Source: Siderastrea siderea
Taxonomy: Eukaryota; Cnidaria; Anthozoa; Scleractinia; Rhizangiidae
DNA: 64,000 bases
Direction: 5' to 3'
Assembly (NCBI GenBank): GCA_964030785.1
Contig: OZ034979.1
Location: 36,506,484 to 36,570,483 of the forward strand
Below the pieces are notes generated by a model. It was not told the origin of the DNA, ran no database searches, and saw only the letters and a program-made list of their open reading frames with translations. The position numbers were made by a program, and so were the translations under genes. Below are positions 60,801 through 64,000 of this stretch, piece after piece; position 1 is the stretch's first letter; each line of letters starts with the position of its first letter.

Positions 60801-63297
60801 AAAGCGGTGGAATCTTTACCAGGCTTTTTGTAATAGACTACAGGGCCTCGTTAACATGCAACTTAGGACAAAGCTTATACCTGCCAATCGTGTTCTCTCT
60901 ATGTGGATTAACTGCGGGCATTGTTTATTGGCAATCAGATACGCCAGTTCTTGTAATGACGGCTTACTGCGGTTCGTCTATCCCCAGTCTTCTCTTTCTC
61001 GGCTCAGTTCTTCTGAACCGAATCAATAGGAGCCTGGAGGTGAGTTTGAAAAACTGCCTTCTGCTTTCCCAAAGCACCGAATAACACAGTTCAAAACACA
61101 AGAAAACAAAGTAAAACACTATCAGTATTTTCTAGTATGATATCATTGGTTGAAATTTCTGAGGCATCGTCTTCAGAAAGGCTCTATTGATAACCCATAC
61201 AAACGCATTTTTTGTAAAGTCCGTGACAACCCATTCAAATGATTTATAGTACACCAAACGTCACAGAACAAATTGTTCTTCTGTCAGGTGCCACTGCTTT
61301 GTTCTGTGATAGAAAATCTGAAAAACAACTAAAAAATTCCTTCGCTTAAGTCTAAGCTATCCACAGTGACAGTGCTAGCTTCTGCTTCCTGTTTCATCAT
61401 GATTTATTTTAACCGATTGTTGAACAATTTTTTGTAGCCAGGAGTCAAACTTGCATAATCAAAAGCCTAAACCATAAAGAACCATGTAATTAATAATAGT
61501 TATTTACACGGAAATTTTCTGTTTTGTCTCCCAGATCCGTCAACTGGATTCTCCAGAAAATGTCGGTTATGCTCACGAACACGTGATTCACACGTTTATG
61601 AGTGCAACCACTGCTTGTGTTTTACCAGTGCTCGCGTGTTCAGCTCTGACGTATTTTATGGTAATGACTTCATATAACTGGTGGCAATTATTCCTGGTGA
61701 CTGTAATTTCCTTGGTGTTGAATCAGACCTGGATTGCAGTGTATATGATGGTCATTTACGCTAATCCCAGTAACGCGGGTCATTGTTCTCTCTTGGTGGC
61801 AATAGCAGCTGGATTTGCCAGCGGATTTATTGTGACGAAACAACAGATGCCTATAGGGTGAGTAGTAATTCTACACTTCACTAATACAGCGAATTTCAAT
61901 TGGGTGTCGCTAATCCAAAACCAAAAACATTACTCTGACCAATAGAAAGACGCAAGTAACACAATAAGCCAATCATAACTCGTAGCAGAAACATGTAACT
62001 GGCGTCAAGCGCGGGAAAACGCGTGCGACCAAAGCACGATTGGTGTTTTCTTTTTTAATTTCTGATTGGTTGAGAAAATGCCGCGAGTTTTTCAACCAAT
62101 TACATCGCTTAGCAACGCAAAACCAAAGCAAACGCAAATTACTTTCGACACTCAATTGGAAATCACTCCACAAAGGAAAAAGAAATCAAGTATTTCGTTT
62201 TTCAAGAGCAATACTGGGAAAGCAAAGAGCCCTTCGTGAAATTAATACTCTGTAGGTAAGATGAACGTTTATTCGTTTGTCTCCCGATGGAATCGCTTTG
62301 AGTTGTTGATCGCGACGTTTCGACTGCAATACTGCTAGTCTTCATCAGGCGATGAGGTCGATTGTTTACGTGTCGCTATTTGTAGCATGATGATGGTTCG
62401 CTGCTATTGGTGCACATTCACAATAATTGTGACACAGTGTGACACATTGTGTAACATCTTTAATGACATTAATACTCTGTAGTTTCCTTAAGAGTTCTTT
62501 ATTGCTGTGAATGCCCTTCTTTGAGGATGTCATCCACAGACTTAACGGTTAGAAACACTTTCTCCGGCAAAATAAACCGCACCACTGAAAAGTATTGTTT
62601 ACTAGCTTTCATTTGAATTGTAACACCTTACGATTTTGTCCAGAGACTCGAAGGGTCATTAAACAGTACAGCCAACATATCCAGCATGATTTAGGTGGTC
62701 ACACTTTACAATTTCTTCCACATATTAGAAATTAGGACCAACTTGTGCAACAAATGCCTCGAGTTCCGATTGGTTCAGTTGAAACAAAATTTGCTGGACA
62801 GGTGCATCTCACGTGATGTGTTCCTGTTCGGTTGAATTACATGAAGTAAGGCTCCGGCCTAAAGGGTCCAACATTTTCAATCAATACCGTTTAACATTGT
62901 TAAATTCTGCAAATTAAACTCTTTTTAATGATGTCGAATGGTGTTGAATGAAGTTTCATTCCGAACAAATATTCGTACAACAAAGTTGTACCCCACAATG
63001 TTCAACGATGTTGAATGCGTTTGCCAAGGGGCCTAACGGCAAAATAAGCACTTTCTTTGTGAACATACCATTTAGACTTAGAATATATTCAATTCACTGT
63101 TTTTTCTTTGTAGGTATAATTTGTTGTTCTATATCAACCCCCAGCTGTACGGCTATTCAGCGATCGCTAAAGTCTTGTTACAAAATGCTCGTATGAAATG
63201 TGAATTCGAGTCTCCTTTGAACTGTATCAGTAAAGATGGGAATGCTGTGTTGGCCAGATTTGATTTTGATTCAATCAATCCTTATGAGCATTTGATG
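52293..63297 (+). CDS. Notum-type carboxylesterase fused to an ABCG-type ABC transporter (3'-partial, 12 exons)
   Basis: Exons are 52293-53383, 54522-54858, 56283-56804, 57180-57377, 58069-58137, 58471-58543, 59452-59597, 60133-60220, 60551-60677, 60796-61039, 61535-61857 and 63114-63297. Every junction keeps the frame, giving 1134 codons with no stop; the last donor (ATG/GTAAGT) leads off the window. Order of parts: signal-anchor-like N-terminus (1-20), Notum/pectinacetylesterase domain (about 30-420), membrane segment (433-457), linker (460-610), ABCG nucleotide-binding domain (about 610-815) and ABC2-type membrane domain (from about 885). I chose the Met at 52293 because it starts a hydrophobic leader; an in-frame Met at 52218 is also possible. 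Function is inferred: lipid/acyl-ester chemistry coupled to a membrane transporter fold. The alternative, two adjacent genes, is disfavoured because no stop ends the esterase part and no good start opens the ABC part until after its first in-frame exon codons. Confidence 0.82.
53971..54243. mobile_element. Copy of the 'TTTCAATTGAGTGTC' MITE (intron 1 of the fusion gene)
   Basis: The left end TTTTCAATTGAGTGTCCG and the internal block AAAACCAAAGCAGACTCGAATTACT match the copy at 61893-62165. The right terminus is eroded. Confidence 0.65.
54895..55167. mobile_element. MITE with TTAGCCTGCGTAGCAAGCG ends
   Basis: The terminal inverted repeats TTAGCCTGCGTAGCAAGCG and CGCTTGCTGCGCAGGCTAA continue inwards with GTTTCCGTAGGC-like and GCATTTTTCGCTTTTTGGCCG-like arms. 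A purine/pyrimidine-rich centre contains GGGAGGGGAAGGG. It begins 37 bases after the exon-2 donor. Related fragments lie at 7392 and 10629. Confidence 0.8.
55850..56010 (+). repeat. ~63-bp imperfect tandem repeat
   Basis: Two to three units share CACAGGTTT, TTCTCTTCTCGCGAT, TTCATATTTC and TTTTCCTCCGCTTG. They lie in intron 2 of the fusion gene. Confidence 0.55.
56283..59597 (+). other. Linker and ABCG-type nucleotide-binding domain of the fusion gene
   Basis: Five exons (residues 477-812). After a polar, Asn/Lys-rich linker comes LKFKQGELVAIAGKYRAGKTTLL, with Walker A GKYRAGKT at 627-634. The Q-loop region is KIVYLSQFTLPYYGELTLREYL, matching the 'QDD.L...LTVREtL' of ABCG proteins. The signature position reads TNLTELQKRLA instead of VSGGERKR. 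Walker B is LAIVLDEP with Asp759 and Glu760. GLSPVSS replaces the D-loop GLDSxSA. IIATQSLPQQTAQLFDQLVLL aligns with the ABCG 'TIHQPs..iFelFD.lLLL' but lacks the switch histidine. The family assignment is firm. Full ATPase competence is doubtful because the signature and H-loop are altered. Confidence 0.85.
58850..59110 (+). repeat. 'AAACCGC' repeat-rich intronic stretch
   Basis: Irregular copies of AACCGC/AAACCG(A/C) (AGAACCGCC, GAAAACCGC, GTAAACCGCC, CAAACCGACA, CAAACCGCC) occupy about 180 bases in the intron between the Walker B and D-loop exons. It is probably part of a transposon. No ends were identified. Confidence 0.5.
61893..62165. mobile_element. Complete 'TTTCAATTGGGTGTCG' MITE, ~273 bp
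   Basis: ATTTCAATTGGGTGTCG on the left pairs with CGACACTCAATTGGAAAT on the right. The interior holds a second inverted pair (GACCAATAGAAAG, and AACCAATTACATCG with GATTGGTTGAG). Relatives are at 46895 and 53971. It lies in the last visible intron. Confidence 0.75.
62314..62348 (-). other. Hammerhead-ribozyme-like motif
   Basis: On the minus strand: CTGATGA, an extra A, GACT, an 11-base loop, AGTC, then GAAACGTC. CTGATGA is the consensus hammerhead core. It occurs in intronic repeat sequence with the same arrangement as the motifs at 39.7 and 47.97 kb. Confidence 0.35.
62500..62760 (-). repeat. Degenerate copies of the ~110-bp dispersed repeat
   Basis: In reverse orientation: GATGTCATCCACAGACTTAACGG, GCACCACTGAAAAGTATTG, TAGCTTTCATTTGAATTG and TTACGATTTTGTCCAGAGACTC. 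A second partial unit continues to about 62730. Confidence 0.65.
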
Positions 63298-64000
63298 GTA
63301 AGTGTAACTTCAGTTGCTCACCTAAGGGGTGTTCGCGTTTTTGCATTTAAATGCTTTAAGGCAAACTTAAAGATACAGAAAATGATTCTTTACTGAATAA
63401 ACAGCGCGCAGTTTATCTATCTCTGATTCATTGCGTTCTACAGTGTATGGTCCCTTGCATTCAAACGTTCCAGATATGGCATGCTCAGTTTTAAGAGTTT
63501 GGCGGCCTTGTTGCCTTCAAACTGATTTTCAATCGAATTTATTTGAAAATTCTAAATAATGAATAATGCGTGATTGAGAAATGAAAACGTAGTGAGTAAC
63601 CACGATTCCGTTTAGTTACCTGGTTACCATTCTATCTGGGAATTTTGGGCAAATTAGTCACAGCAGGTTAGTCTCGTATATATGCCTGTTCAGCCACAGG
63701 GAGGGTGAGAGGGAGGGTTGGAAGGGGGGGTGGGGGTGGGGGGCATATGCGGGTGAGTTACTAGTTTGAAAAATGAAAATTTCCACTTTGAGGCCCACGA
63801 AATATGGCTCAAACCGAGTCAAATTTTGGTTCGTTTGTGTCCTTTTCCGGGATCACAATAAAAAAGTCCTACCTCGAGGCGCAGAAGTATGGGTCAAACC
63901 AGGTCAAATTTTGGTTTGTTTGTATCGGCCCTTAGGTAGGCAATGTTCATTTATAGACAGTCGAATATCCGTCAAAAGCCCGAGATCTGCATGGCCTCCT
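63298..64000 (+). other. Intron of the fusion gene, running off the window
   Basis: Sequence after the donor at 63298. It contains a G-rich stretch (63705-63745) and a direct repeat around 63815-63835 and 63890-63925 (CAAACC.GGTCAAATTTTGGTTTGTTTGT). No further exon is recognised. Confidence 0.55.

Larger units (their letters stand above)
60133..63297 (+). other. ABC2-type transmembrane domain of the fusion gene (incomplete)
   Basis: Five exons (residues 813-1134). VIYNGNPERLSEHYS is the ABCG 'vYfGp...yF' element after the nucleotide-binding domain. A charged connector leads to SGGIFTRLFVIDYRASL (connecting helix). Hydrophobic segments follow: LYLPIVFSLCGLTAGIVYW, VLVMTAYCGSSIPSLLFLG, ATTACVLPVLACSALTYFM, WWQLFLVTVISLVLNQTWIA and LLVAIAAGFASGFIV. 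The next exon has NLLFYINPQLYGYSAIAKVLL, matching the ABCG 'W..Y.Sp..Yg.ea....' motif before the large extracellular loop. A loop follows with two cysteines (CEF...LNC) typical of ABCG loops. The final helix and stop lie beyond the window. Confidence 0.8.

Overview
The window is animal nuclear DNA: AT-rich, with intron-bearing genes that have GT-AG splice sites, abundant non-autonomous DNA transposons and microsatellites. The gene content (SPATA17, a forkhead FOXN2/3 gene, a Notum-type carboxylesterase) and the repeat families (short GRTTT/AGCCTGC-type inverted-repeat elements and a dispersed ~110-bp 'GTGTGACCATTCAAATGAAAG' repeat) fit a cnidarian, most likely a stony coral. The species assignment is an inference.

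Layout. (1) 208-6933, + strand: the last eight coding exons of SPATA17, a ciliary/sperm IQ-motif protein; its 5' end lies outside the window. A poly(A) signal follows at 7240. (2) 8403-8705: a possible single-exon gene for a 100-residue single-pass membrane protein. (3) 18640-14301, - strand: a complete six-exon coding sequence (468 residues) of a FOXN3-like forkhead transcription factor, including a 20-nt microexon. A likely 5' untranslated exon lies near 31.1-31.2 kb. If so, 18.6-31.1 kb is one long intron, which holds a ~3.4-kb foldback element. (4) 31.2-52.2 kb: a gene-poor interval dominated by inverted-repeat elements, tandem arrays and microsatellites, with one good-looking but unassigned exon at 44302-44455. 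(5) 52293 to beyond 63297, + strand: twelve exons joined in one continuous reading frame (1134 codons so far). They encode an N-terminal Notum/pectinacetylesterase-type hydrolase, then a membrane segment, a linker, an ABCG-type nucleotide-binding domain and an ABC2-type transmembrane domain. The gene runs off the right edge.

The main observation is this Notum-ABCG fusion. The esterase keeps its Ser-Asp-His triad. The ABC module keeps Walker A and B but has lost a recognisable LSGGQ signature and the switch histidine. Notum removes palmitoleate from Wnt proteins, and ABCG proteins move or bind lipids/sterols, so a membrane-tethered lipid-handling protein is a reasonable hypothesis, not a demonstrated one.

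The three identified genes have unrelated functions and no operon-like organisation is expected. All exon boundaries were read by eye from splice consensus and phase, without alignment software or transcripts.
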